From NCBI RefSeq assembly GCF_005121165.3, contig NZ_CP034413.3:248001-312000 (forward strand): a DNA stretch of 64,000 bases, written 5' to 3'. The notes beneath the pieces are model-generated. The model worked only from the letters and a program-made list of their open reading frames with translations. It made no database searches and was not told the origin of the DNA. Numbering within the stretch: position 1 is the first letter of the stretch; each line of letters opens with the position of its first letter. A program made the position numbers and the translations under genes. Below are positions 34,222 through 43,142 of this stretch, one piece after another. Source of the DNA: Dysosmobacter welbionis. GTDB taxonomy: Bacteria; Bacillota; Clostridia; Oscillospirales; Oscillospiraceae.

Positions 34222-36440
34222 CTAACTTTTGCAACAATCGCATCTATTGCATTCGATATATATTCTGGAATTATCGAGGCAGATATATGAGTGGCTAACC
34301 GTTGAGCGAAGCGGCCTTTACCGATTCCACTATAAGTTGACTCTATTTTGGAAAGGCACTTGTTATACCTTCCAGAGGAAAGCTCTGCAGAGAAGTTATT
34401 TTTTTGAACCTGGCCACCATTTGTTAGTTGATTAAAAATAGAACATAGAACATCTCGATCTGGCCCAGTGGCCTTTTTGAAGATATCCACCTCAAGTGTG
34501 TATTCACCAATATAAGTGCCAAATGTTTCAAAGTATTTGCGCTTTTCCTCATTATTCAAATGGATATACTCCGGATCAACAGAGCCTTGATACATTCGAT
34601 AAATACGATCAATCCCATCAAAGCCCTTGCCCACATGGTTTGCATCTTCAATATCTCCAAAATGCTTTTTTTCATCAACTATATGATAATAATCACCATC
34701 AGTGATAATAACATAAGGAATACCAAGTGCACCTACGAAACGACAATACGGTTCAAAATTCGTAGAATTTATGTTACAAATCACTACGCCGAGACGATCA
34801 AGGTCGTATCCTTTGGCTTTTGAAAAACTGGGAACCAAATATTCTTCGGAAATTCCCTCCACAAAAATAATACCTTTAGCAGTATAGAGTTCGCCTCGTT
34901 TGACATCAATGTATCTTGTTAAATCCGCATAATCGTCCTCAGACAAATCAATGCCTGCTGTTGTTTTTACCTCGGTACCATCTTTTGTCGTAATTAGATG
35001 AACAAGAGACGTAATGGGTGCAACTGAGGATATATGTGTTGAGTGAGTTGTGATTATTACAGAGGTGTTAGTTTTGTTCATAATATGGCGATAGAGAAGC
35101 CGTTGATAAATTGGATGGAGATGCGATTCGGGCTCCTCGACAGCAAGAATGGTGATGCCATTCGCTGTTGGAACAAAATCCGAAAAGAACGCATATAGAC
35201 CATCGTATAATGTGGCATCTTGCAGAGCCGCAAGATTCAAGGCGTAGTCATCGGAGCTGGCGGATTTTTCATAACTTCTTTCAAGTAAATGTTCATGATC
35301 CTGTTTTATCAATTCACGATATAAATCGCCGGATAGGAATGTTTTGATAGTATCATCTTCAATGAGTAGTAGAATCAAAGCTACATAGAGAATATTGTTG
35401 ATTCCCAAACTTGTGTTGCCCGTTTCTCGGCTGTTAATTAGAGGTCGTAGGGCATAAAGAAGTTTAGTTGCATCGATATTCATTGTTTTCAGAGAAATAC
35501 TGAACTCATCTGCACTAAAGGACACCATGTCATTCAATAACCGTTGCAGCCTATTCTCTAAATCATTTACTTGACCAATTTGTAAAGTATCTGCACCTTT
35601 TTCATCAAGAGCCTTTGATATCTCTAAAAGTACACTCTTGCTGACAGAATATTTTTGCTTAATAATTTGTGTTAGAGGAGAAGTTCGGGAACTTTTCATT
35701 TCTGCCTCAACATCACGGATGGCTTTTATCACACGAATATTAAGCATTTTTCGATCTTCATATGTAAAAGCCCTGCTTTCATCGTTTCCCTTATAGATGA
35801 TGTAGCTATAGTCTGGTTTTGTAGCATCTTTTTTAAAAAACTTGTAGCTGATTTTTAATGTTTCTTTGCCTTCTACCATTACCGACGCATCAGCCAACTG
35901 GGCAAGCAAATTCTTATTATCCTCGAAATTTGCGAGATAGATCTCAATCAATATATAATGCCCATTATCCATAGGGTTTTCTATACCATCCCAAAAATCG
36001 GATTCTTCAAGCATTCTGTCTTTTTCAGAAAGCGTTGGATCAAGAATCAGTTGAAGTGCGTAAAGAAGATTACTTTTGCCGACTGCGTTTTCGCCAATTA
36101 ATACCTGCTTTTCGCCAAGAGAAAAATCTGCTGAATGGAAGTTTCTAAAGTTTTCGATATGAACTCGACAAATATACGGTTGAGTTTTCATCCGGTTTAC
36201 CTTCTTTCGCACGATCTTCCAGTTTCTTGTTCCAGCGGAAGTATCAATGATATACTCTTTGCTACATGTAGTGCAGTGAAGATATACACTATGCTCTCTA
36301 AATCCTGGAATGTTGTCATGCTCCTCGATAATTGTTCCTTTTCCACATGGACATTCGTATTCATAATATTCTGTGTCGCCAGCGCCTGCACCGTATCCTG
36401 AATGCTGTTCACACTTAGCAATAATTCTTTTAGTCCGCAT
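34218..36440 (-). CDS. gajA: GajA, OLD-family ATPase/TOPRIM nuclease of Gabija, with N-terminal zinc ribbon
   Basis: 740 residues. GajA senses depletion of nucleotides in infected cells and nicks DNA. ATPase: GENAVGKSN at 116-124, AVEEPESHLHPIYQ (signature/Walker B) and ITTHSTHISS. TOPRIM: FVEGISEEYLVPS and ITDGDYYHI. Before the ATPase, about 85 extra residues contain a zinc ribbon (Cys30-x-Cys32 and Cys56-x2-Cys59 in ECPCGKG and HCTTCSKE). Family members are usually shorter, and a second start at 36191 (AAGAAGG, then ATG eight bases later) would make a 657-residue form without it. The chosen ATG at 36440 lies nine bases after GGGG; ATG 36446 is possible. Confidence 0.87.
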   Translation of the reverse strand: MRTKRIIAKCEQHSGYGAGAGDTEYYEYECPCGKGTIIEEHDNIPGFREHSVYLHCTTCSKEYIIDTSAGTRNWKIVRKKVNRMKTQPYICRVHIENFRNFHSADFSLGEKQVLIGENAVGKSNLLYALQLILDPTLSEKDRMLEESDFWDGIENPMDNGHYILIEIYLANFEDNKNLLAQLADASVMVEGKETLKISYKFFKKDATKPDYSYIIYKGNDESRAFTYEDRKMLNIRVIKAIRDVEAEMKSSRTSPLTQIIKQKYSVSKSVLLEISKALDEKGADTLQIGQVNDLENRLQRLLNDMVSFSADEFSISLKTMNIDATKLLYALRPLINSRETGNTSLGINNILYVALILLLIEDDTIKTFLSGDLYRELIKQDHEHLLERSYEKSASSDDYALNLAALQDATLYDGLYAFFSDFVPTANGITILAVEEPESHLHPIYQRLLYRHIMNKTNTSVIITTHSTHISSVAPITSLVHLITTKDGTEVKTTAGIDLSEDDYADLTRYIDVKRGELYTAKGIIFVEGISEEYLVPSFSKAKGYDLDRLGVVICNINSTNFEPYCRFVGALGIPYVIITDGDYYHIVDEKKHFGDIEDANHVGKGFDGIDRIYRMYQGSVDPEYIHLNNEEKRKYFETFGTYIGEYTLEVDIFKKATGPDRDVLCSIFNQLTNGGQVQKNNFSAELSSGRYNKCLSKIESTYSGIGKGRFAQRLATHISASIIPEYISNAIDAIVAKVR

Positions 36441-36460
36441 ATACATCTGCCCCTTTTTGC

Positions 36461-36495
36461 AAAAAAGCCGCGTGGGAGTACACCCACACGGCGGC
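36461..36495 (-). terminator. Intrinsic terminator in the Gabija leader (attenuator candidate)
   Basis: On the minus strand, GCCGCCGTGTGGG pairs, with two single-base bulges, with CCCACGCGGC and is followed by TTTTTT. It lies between the promoter at 36526-36554 and the gajA start, and no gene precedes it in that direction, so it would stop transcription before gajA unless overcome. Confidence 0.75.
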
Positions 36496-36525
36496 CTTGG
36501 TGATACAAAGGCTCACCGTAAAATA

Positions 36526-36554
36526 ATTATAAGGGATAATGCCGAAAAATTCAA
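36526..36554 (-). promoter_or_regulatory. Promoter of the Gabija operon
   Basis: Minus strand: TTGAAT (36554-36549), exactly 17 bases, TATAAT (36531-36526). Transcription would begin about 36519, giving a leader of roughly 75 bases that contains a terminator hairpin. Confidence 0.75.
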
Positions 36555-36722
36555 GTTTCCGTCGTATCTGCGGCGAAAATACCGAGTTGCACCCGTTAGG
36601 GATTGGTTAGGGATTTAGCGGTTTTTGCCACTCTACCATACAAGGCTACAACGACAATTTTACCTCTCTGACCACAGTTGAAATGTGGTCAAGTGAAACT
36701 CAAAAACAAACTTTTAACGCAG

Positions 36723-36749
36723 AAAAACCGCCTAAAAAGGCGGTTTTTC
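36723..36749 (-). terminator. Terminator of tRNA-Pro(UGG)
   Basis: AAAAACCGCC and GGCGGTTTTT form a symmetrical hairpin with T runs on both strands, 10 bases after the CCA end of the tRNA. Confidence 0.85.
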
Positions 36750-36758
36750 AAAGAAAGG

Positions 36759-36834
36759 TGGTCGGAGTGCAGGGACTCGAACCCTGGGCCTCCTGCTCCC
36801 AAAGCAGGCGCGCTACCAACTGCGCAACACCCCG
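36759..36834 (-). tRNA. tRNA-Pro, anticodon UGG
   Basis: 76 bases with encoded CCA. The acceptor stem pairs CGGGGTG with CACTCCG (one G-U), the D arm has GCGCAGTTGGTAGCGC, the anticodon stem CCTGC/GCAGG encloses TTTGGGA (anticodon TGG), and the T arm has GGTTCGAGTCC. The anticodon-loop sequence CTCCCAAA (plus strand) recurs in the attachment-site remnants next to it. Confidence 0.95.
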
Positions 36835-36866
36835 TTATGAAGTTAGGCGATCCGGCTGGGCGTATT

Positions 36867-36905
36867 CTCCCAAACCACCCGCGCTACCAACTGCGCTAAT
36901 CCCGG
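36867..36905 (-). pseudogene. Degenerate tRNA-Pro 5' half (attachment-site remnant 1)
   Basis: On the plus strand this begins with CTCCCAAA, the tRNA anticodon-loop sequence, and continues with GCGCTACCAACTGCGC, the D arm, ending at a CCCGG like the 5' end. Several bases of the anticodon stem are changed. It is preceded by GGGCGTATT, also found before the copy at 37159. Confidence 0.7.
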
Positions 36906-37088
36906 ATATTCGATTTTTCTGCATGATACTATGCGGAGAAGGAAAAAGCAAGTTTTTCGTGTCTGTGGGCAGTGCTGTGGTCAAGGCCGGTTTTGCGGGG
37001 GATCTTCAGGCGGGGGATTTCCGCCACAGGCTACTGTCCCAAGGACTTCCGGGCTTTCACTTTTGGGGGAATGGATAGACCGTCTATC

Positions 37089-37127
37089 CTCCCAAAGCAG
37101 GCGCGCTACCAACTGCGCTACACCCGG
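37089..37127 (-). pseudogene. Intact tRNA-Pro 5' half (attachment-site remnant 2)
   Basis: A well-preserved copy of the tRNA from its 5' end to the anticodon loop, breaking off exactly at CTCCCAAA (37089-37096). Beyond this the sequence is unrelated to a tRNA. Such a break inside the anticodon loop is expected when an integrase uses that loop as crossover site. Confidence 0.75.
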
Positions 37128-37159
37128 ATATGAAGTTGTGGGGTGGCCCGGGCGTATTC

Positions 37160-37407
37160 TCCCAAAAGAGGTTCTCAGCATTTTTTATAGTTGTTTATAG
37201 TAATTTATCATCATTTCTGCTCCAACCCAGTTACTTTCTAGCGATCTTGTTTCCACTGTTTCCGTGTATTCCAGCTCTGTCTGTGGTCTTGCATGTGGTC
37301 AGCGGAAAAGTTTCGGCCAGAATCCCTGCCCCACAGTGACACCCTAGGTGGTACAATTTACCTCAAAGTTTGAAAAATGGTACCTCTATCTCGAAAAACA
37401 TACAAGA
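37160..37407 (+). repeat. 248-bp direct repeat, left copy, flanking Wadjet (att-like)
   Basis: Begins with TCCCAAAAGAGGTT, containing the tRNA-Pro core, then short repeated TTTATAG-type motifs (TTTTTTATAGTTGTTTATAG), then a long conserved part (TCCGTGTATTCCAGCTCTGT, GTGGTCAGCGGAAAAGTTTC). The right copy at 44451-44698 has the same length and most bases in common. Core plus repeated short motifs is the layout of tyrosine integrase attachment sites. Confidence 0.85.
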
Positions 37408-37479
37408 CTTTTTTGAGAGAAAACCGATCAATTTTTGTGTCGCTATATCAAAGAAAACATCTGTCAAGAACTCCCCCCA

Positions 37480-37516
37480 AAAATCCGCCGTAGTCTCTGA
37501 GGCTACGGCGGATTTT
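37480..37516. terminator. Bidirectional terminator upstream of Wadjet
   Basis: AAAATCCGCCGTAG (37480-37493) and its complement (37503-37516) with a nine-base loop, bordered by A and T runs. It insulates the Wadjet operon from upstream transcription. Confidence 0.8.
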
Positions 37517-37626
37517 CTTGAATGCTCAATTGCTACAGGTGCCCGGATTTTATAATGGCCCTAAAAGAGGTTGTCATTCACCCCATCTCTTTTTTGCCGA
37601 TGATATTTCAGGTATTGGAGATGCGC

Positions 37627-37653
37627 TTGACACAACCGGAATATTCCTATAAA
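37627..37653 (+). promoter_or_regulatory. Possible Wadjet promoter
   Basis: TTGACA (37627-37632), 15 bases, TATAAA (37648-37653). The -35 is perfect but the spacing is shorter than usual. A second TTGACA at 37661 has no good -10. Confidence 0.4.
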
Positions 37654-37820
37654 GTTAATCTTGACAAAGCTGGCTACCAAAAAATAACAGGACCATACTC
37701 TTTTTGATTGCTTGCTGTAGAAACAACCCAGAGAACAGTCCTACAAAAAGTTTTTTCACGAATAAGCCTGATGCTTTAGATACTTTAGCCGTTCTCTCTG
37801 CCTGAATGGGAGGCCTCAAA

Positions 37821-39221
37821 ATGAATCTTTTTGATTTACTCAATCCGAGAATGTTCCGGCCGCTGACAGGGCGAAATCAGCGCATTTATGCTGACTTGCT
37901 GATGCTGATCTGGGACAGATGCAGCACATCCCAGGACTACAGCATCGGGAAAGGTGCTCTTACAGAACTGGCAGAGACCTATATGGAAGGACTGGGCACG
38001 ATCCTGCCGCTTGATGAAGAGGATTCCCCGGGCGAATCAGCCACGGATGCCAGGAGCCAAGGATTGCTGTTTGTGCGCCGTTTACGGGACGCAGGGTGGG
38101 TGGAAGATCTGGAGGGCGGATATGAGGAGGAAAACCGCACGGCCCTGTCTGCCCTGGCTGTCCGTCTGCTGCAACTTTTTGATGAACTGCTCCATCCCAA
38201 GACTGTCACATACAGCGGAAAGCTTTTAAAGGCTTATCGATTGCTCCAGGACATGGAGCACGAAAAAAGCCCTTATGAAAATGTGCTCAAAGAGGTCTCC
38301 GCTGACATGGCGGACCTGAACACCTCTCTGCGGCAGCTCAATGCATCTATCGGGAGCTACATCGACCAGCTGACTCGGAATCGGACCCCTCAGGAAGTCT
38401 TGGACCTATTTCAGCAATATGAGGACGAAGTCGTGGTGGCGGCCTACCACCGTTTTAAAACCAGTGACAATCTGTTCCAATATAGGACAGAGATCCTAGA
38501 GGGCTTGGATGCCTGCAACGGGCAGTATGCTGAGGCATTGGCTGCGGATTACTGCAGAGTGGAGCGGGTCAGCGAGTCGGAAGCCGCCATTGCAGTACGA
38601 AGGCTGGTTCAGAAAGTGCGGGATGATCTGGAGATTATGCGGGATCTGCTCTCGGAGATCGATCGCAACCATGTGACCTACCGGAAGCGGGCTGTGCAGC
38701 GGGCACAGTTCATGCTGCTCTCCGACGGCTCCGCTCAAGGAAAAATCAGCGATCTGCTGCGGTATTACGCCCAAACCATTCAGCGCCCGGAAGAGCTGTT
38801 CGAGCCAGACGAGAGCCCCTTGAGCCGCCATTGGAAATTCTATCCCACAGAGATCCTAGGCAGGAACTTTCTCAAGCCAGCCGTTAACAGCCGAAAACCC
38901 ACTCCTATCGAGCAGGCACCTCCGGAACCGCCCATATCCGAGGAGGAACTCCAGCGCCAGCAGGAACTGCTGCTGGAATATGTCCGCCAGGCGGTCACTC
39001 TGGAAAATGTAAATCGTTTTGCCGGCCAGGTGCTGAACCACCGAGAGACGGTTTCCGCTCTGGAACTGGCTTCCACGCAAAGTCAGGAATTTATCAAAAT
39101 CATCGGACTTCACACATACTCACAATCCCCCGACCGCAATTATGAGATCTCCGAACAGGAGGAATGGGTCTCCTGCGGTGGGTTCCGATTCCAGCAGTTC
39201 TGGATACGCAGGCGAAGCTGA
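37821..39221 (+). CDS. jetA: JetA, Wadjet kleisin-like subunit
   Basis: 466 residues. JetA (MksF-like) is the kleisin-like bridge of the Wadjet complex, which extrudes DNA loops and cuts small circular plasmids. The opening MNLFDLLNPRMFRPLTGRNQRIY is the family hallmark. The middle is helical, with a coiled-coil-like stretch around residues 140-200. The ATG at 37821 follows GGGAGG; the frame runs five codons further up without a ribosome site. The end overlaps no gene; jetB starts 13 bases later. First of a four-gene operon. Confidence 0.9.
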   Translation: MNLFDLLNPRMFRPLTGRNQRIYADLLMLIWDRCSTSQDYSIGKGALTELAETYMEGLGTILPLDEEDSPGESATDARSQGLLFVRRLRDAGWVEDLEGGYEEENRTALSALAVRLLQLFDELLHPKTVTYSGKLLKAYRLLQDMEHEKSPYENVLKEVSADMADLNTSLRQLNASIGSYIDQLTRNRTPQEVLDLFQQYEDEVVVAAYHRFKTSDNLFQYRTEILEGLDACNGQYAEALAADYCRVERVSESEAAIAVRRLVQKVRDDLEIMRDLLSEIDRNHVTYRKRAVQRAQFMLLSDGSAQGKISDLLRYYAQTIQRPEELFEPDESPLSRHWKFYPTEILGRNFLKPAVNSRKPTPIEQAPPEPPISEEELQRQQELLLEYVRQAVTLENVNRFAGQVLNHRETVSALELASTQSQEFIKIIGLHTYSQSPDRNYEISEQEEWVSCGGFRFQQFWIRRRS

Positions 39222-39234
39222 AAGAGAGGTTTCT

Positions 39235-39804
39235 ATGGACGTAAGAGAGGTCGCCAACTATTTGCTCAACCACTGCTTTCTTCCGTCGCAGGCGGAAGAC
39301 CTGCTGGAAAAGCATTACTATGCGGTCAATCACTTGGAGGAGCTGCGCCGGATCTTCAAGCCCCTTGGCTATACGGTTGTCTACCATTCCGCGCCTCTGA
39401 AGGTGATCGCACTGGTCAGCGAGTATGAGGGCAACCAAGCGAAGCTGAATAAATATGAGAGCATCCTGCTGTTAATTTTCCGGCTACTGTATTTGCAAAA
39501 GCGGGAGAAGCTCTCTCTGGATGGAGCGCATGTCGTCGCCACAGTGGGAGAGATCCAGGAGGAGTATCAAAAGCTGGGTCTTCCCCGCAAGCTGGACCGG
39601 ATCACGCTGGAAGCCATCCTGCGGACCCTCAAGACCTACAATCTGGCAAAGCCGCTGGACCGTCTCACCGAGGAAGAAGCCAAAATCGAGATCTATCCCA
39701 CTGTTATTCTGGCGTTGCCAGACAATGTCCTGAAGTCATCCAGGGATGAGACGGCAGCGGCACTGGACAAATACCGCAAAGCCGGTGAGGAGGATGATGT
39801 ATGA
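39235..39804 (+). CDS. jetB: JetB, Wadjet KITE-like subunit (DUF4194)
   Basis: 189 residues. JetB (MksE-like) is the small winged-helix KITE protein that binds JetA. It begins MDVREVANYLLNHCFLPSQA and contains the DUF4194-typical YESILLLIFRLLYLQKR and KLDRITLEAILRTLKTYNL. The ATG at 39235 lies after AGAGAGG; the longer frame to 39142 overlaps jetA and shows no similarity. It overlaps jetC by four bases. Confidence 0.9.
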   Translation: MDVREVANYLLNHCFLPSQAEDLLEKHYYAVNHLEELRRIFKPLGYTVVYHSAPLKVIALVSEYEGNQAKLNKYESILLLIFRLLYLQKREKLSLDGAHVVATVGEIQEEYQKLGLPRKLDRITLEAILRTLKTYNLAKPLDRLTEEEAKIEIYPTVILALPDNVLKSSRDETAAALDKYRKAGEEDDV

Positions 39805-42800
39805 TTGCACTGTGCCGCCTGCGGCTGATCAACTGGCATAATTTTGTCAACGACCTTCTGAATATCCAGCAGATCACCTATCTGATCGGCGTCAACGGTG
39901 TGGGCAAGACCACGATCCTGGACGCCCTGCGGTATTGCCTCACCACGAGCAAAAGCTTCAACGCCCTGGGCAACCGCAAGAGCAAGCGAACACTGCTGGG
40001 CTCGGTACACGGCAAACAGCGGGATCAGGACGGAGACCGTCCCCGGTACAGCCGCAAGGGGCATACTGTATCCTATGTCGGCGCCGAATTTCGGGATGAT
40101 ACCGCAGCCCCTGGGAAGGACACCTTTGTCATTACGGTCCGGGTGGAATCTGAGAAACCTGACGAGGACATGCGTCACGTACAGCAGCGCTGGTACATCT
40201 CTCCCCGGGGCGTCATGCTGGAGGACCTCCCCTTCCTGGGCCCCGACTATATTCCCACAAAGCGGGAACAGTTCTGCCCGAAAAATGGGAAAATGCGGGA
40301 TACCGACAATCAAAAGCTGGCAAAAGACCTGATCTGCCGCGCGCTGGGGATTGGAGCAGCAGACTCCCCGTTGGGGAAGAAATTCTGTGCGGTATTTCCC
40401 ATGGGTACCGGGATGGACGACATTGAGGACTTCCGGGAATTCATCTATCACTACATCCTCCCCCAGCCGGAAATTGACCCCCAAGCACTGCAGCAGGAGC
40501 AGATCGAATTGGATCATCTGAACGACGTGCTGCTCCAGGCAAAGGAGCGGGCGCAGCTGCTGACGGAGATCGGTACCCTGGGTGAAACTGCCCGTTCCAA
40601 GCAGCGGGACTGCAGAGTGAACCAGGGGTTTGTTCTATATGCCAGCCAACAGGCGGCAGAGGGGGCAGAGGAGCAGATCCTCTCTGCCATCTGCGACGGA
40701 AACCGGGAGATCGACCGTCTGCAAGAAGAGCTGCAGTATCAGAAGGAGCGGACGGAGCAGGCCCACCAGCGGTGGATGGATGCCCTGCGGGAAAACCAGA
40801 ACAGCCCGGAACGCCAGCAGCTGCAGGTCTTCGAGGATCTGGTAAAAGACCGTGAAAAAGACTACACGGAGGCCCGAAAAGCCCTCTCCTCTCTACAAAA
40901 CGCCAAACAGGAGCTGGAAGCCCTCAATCGAAAGCTGTCCGACTGCAGACGAGCACTTCCGGCCGAACAGATGCCGGATGCCATTGAGCAGCTGCCGGAG
41001 CAGCGGCAGACGGAGCAGCTCACCGCCATGGAACAATTGCTTCGGGAGCGGGAAGATTCCCTGGATCAGGAGGAATTTCAGGTCCGAAGCGATCTCCAAC
41101 AGCTGAAGGAGCGGCAAAAAGCCCTTCAGGCGAAAATTGAAACGCTGGAAAAGGGCCAGTTGGTCTATCCGGATCAGGACCGGGCAAAACGGGTCTGCCA
41201 GGCCATCAACCGGGAGTTGGCCCAGCAGGGTATGGAGGCCGATGCCCGCATTCTCTGCGAGATCCTGACGGTACAAGAGCCCGACTGGCAGGCGTGTATC
41301 GAAGCCTGTCTGGGAAACCGCCGCTTCGACATTTTCGTCTCCCCCCGGCATTACCGTACCGCCAAACGGGTATTTGAGCATCTGAAAGCCGAGGTCGGAC
41401 AGGTCAGCCTTCTGGACAGTCCTGCTCTGGAGCGGGATGGCGAAAAAGACGCCGCCTCCCCGCAACTCAGTACTCTCGCCGCCAAAGTCACCAGTGAAAA
41501 CTGGCTGGCCAAATACTATGTGCAGAACCTGCTGGGGCAAATCGTCTGCTGCGATACGTCGGAGGCGCTGGAAGCGTATCCCCAGAGCGCCACAAAAGAT
41601 CTTCTGCGGCACTATCCTTATCGGTTGGCACGTCTGCGAACGCCCGTGCTGTATATCGGTATGGAAGCCCGCAAGCAGCAGCTGAAAGCTGCCTGGGAGG
41701 AGTTTTCAGCTTTGCGCGGACAGCTGACCGAGTGCACCGCCCAGGCACAGTCCCTGCGGGATATTCTGGAGCAATGCCGCCGCGTTCTGCACAGCAGCGT
41801 TCTGGAGGATCTGCGCAAAAACTGGGGCAGCGTCCAGCGGCACCAAGCCAGTTGGCAGGCGCTGGAGCAGGCACGGCAGGAATACGAGATGTGGAAGGAA
41901 AATCCCATTCTCCAGGCAAAGATCACCGCCGAACATCTCTGCCAGGAAGAATGGACGCGGCAGGATCAAAAGCGGGTGGAAATCGAAGCCACCCTCCGCT
42001 CCCAAACGAATAAAGTCCAGGAAAAACAAGGGATGCAGGAGCAGGCCAGCCGGGAGGCGGAAGACGCCAGAGCAGGCTGGCTGGCGTTTTGCCAGCAGGA
42101 ACCCTTGCTGCAGACAGAGGTAGAGAAAAAATATCAGGACGCAGCCCGCAGCCGTCCCCCGGACAAGATCGTCCAATACCAAACGAATTATCAAAATCAG
42201 GTGGATAAAGCATTGGACGAATGGCTGCGGGATCAGCTGATCCCCAGGCAGCGGGAGTATAACACCATCTACACCTGTGATTATCCTCTGGGGCTGGATG
42301 GCATCGAGACCTTCCGGGAACAGCAGGAACGGCTGGTTCATGTAGATCTGGAACGGTACTCTACCAGTCTGCACCAGGCACAAGAACGGTGCCGCCAGCG
42401 CTTCCGTGAAGACATTCTTTATCGGATGAAGGACGATATCTATAACGCCAAGCGGCAATTCCGGGAACTCAACCACACAATGGAAAACCTGCAGTACGGT
42501 GAGGAGGTCTATCAGTTCGTTGTCCAGGCCAGCGCCGATCCCGAACGCCGGGCATTTTATGATGTAATCATGCAGGACAGCAACCGGCGGATCCAGGGGG
42601 ACGGCAGTATCGAAGATTTTCTGGCCCGCAATGACCCGGCCTACGAAACGCAGGTGGACGAATTGATGGAGCGGATCCTAGCAGAGCTGAAAGCCAATGC
42701 CCAGCGCCGCCAAGAGGGAAAGCATCTGGCCACAGAGCTGTCTCGCTATGTGGACTACCGGTACTACCTGGAATATGATATTGAGTGCCGCAACCAGATC

Positions 42801-43142
42801 ACCGGCGGCGTGACCCGCCTCTCTGCGGTCAGTCAGGACAGCAGCGGCGGAGAGAATCAGGCGCCGTTCTATATTGCAATCTGTGCATCCCTGCTGCAGA
42901 TCTACGACAAATGCGAGAACAGCATTCGCCTGGCACTGCTGGACGAGGCGTTCAGCCGCATGACCAGCGACCGCATCCGCCCCATGATGCAGATGCTGCG
43001 CAAAATGCAGCTACAGACGGTACTGATCACCACAGTGGAAAAGGCCTCGGCCATCCAGCCCTACTGTGACACCACCTGTTCCATTATCAAAAGCGGTACG
43101 CGCAATGCTGTCCGCCCATTTTATCAGGATGTGAGGGAATGA
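39801..43142 (+). CDS. jetC: JetC, Wadjet SMC-like ATPase
   Basis: 1113 residues. The SMC-family motor (MksB-like) that drives loop extrusion. P-loop GVNGVGKTT at 30-38, long coiled coils (about 260-460 and 630-830, rich in Gln, Glu, Arg) around a hinge, the ABC signature SSGGENQAP at about 1014 and Walker B LALLDEAFSRM at about 1043. Size and order match Wadjet type I. It is preceded by GAGGAGGATGT and overlaps jetB and jetD by four bases each. Confidence 0.95.
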   Translation: MIALCRLRLINWHNFVNDLLNIQQITYLIGVNGVGKTTILDALRYCLTTSKSFNALGNRKSKRTLLGSVHGKQRDQDGDRPRYSRKGHTVSYVGAEFRDDTAAPGKDTFVITVRVESEKPDEDMRHVQQRWYISPRGVMLEDLPFLGPDYIPTKREQFCPKNGKMRDTDNQKLAKDLICRALGIGAADSPLGKKFCAVFPMGTGMDDIEDFREFIYHYILPQPEIDPQALQQEQIELDHLNDVLLQAKERAQLLTEIGTLGETARSKQRDCRVNQGFVLYASQQAAEGAEEQILSAICDGNREIDRLQEELQYQKERTEQAHQRWMDALRENQNSPERQQLQVFEDLVKDREKDYTEARKALSSLQNAKQELEALNRKLSDCRRALPAEQMPDAIEQLPEQRQTEQLTAMEQLLREREDSLDQEEFQVRSDLQQLKERQKALQAKIETLEKGQLVYPDQDRAKRVCQAINRELAQQGMEADARILCEILTVQEPDWQACIEACLGNRRFDIFVSPRHYRTAKRVFEHLKAEVGQVSLLDSPALERDGEKDAASPQLSTLAAKVTSENWLAKYYVQNLLGQIVCCDTSEALEAYPQSATKDLLRHYPYRLARLRTPVLYIGMEARKQQLKAAWEEFSALRGQLTECTAQAQSLRDILEQCRRVLHSSVLEDLRKNWGSVQRHQASWQALEQARQEYEMWKENPILQAKITAEHLCQEEWTRQDQKRVEIEATLRSQTNKVQEKQGMQEQASREAEDARAGWLAFCQQEPLLQTEVEKKYQDAARSRPPDKIVQYQTNYQNQVDKALDEWLRDQLIPRQREYNTIYTCDYPLGLDGIETFREQQERLVHVDLERYSTSLHQAQERCRQRFREDILYRMKDDIYNAKRQFRELNHTMENLQYGEEVYQFVVQASADPERRAFYDVIMQDSNRRIQGDGSIEDFLARNDPAYETQVDELMERILAELKANAQRRQEGKHLATELSRYVDYRYYLEYDIECRNQITGGVTRLSAVSQDSSGGENQAPFYIAICASLLQIYDKCENSIRLALLDEAFSRMTSDRIRPMMQMLRKMQLQTVLITTVEKASAIQPYCDTTCSIIKSGTRNAVRPFYQDVRE

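Noticed and set aside
36865-37127. Additional functional tRNA genes
   Set aside because: Both pieces hold only the 5' half to the anticodon loop and lack a T arm and acceptor 3' strand.
37661-37690. Second promoter before jetA (TTGACA at 37661)
   Set aside because: No acceptable -10 at 16-18 bases; the pair at 37627 is better though not ideal.
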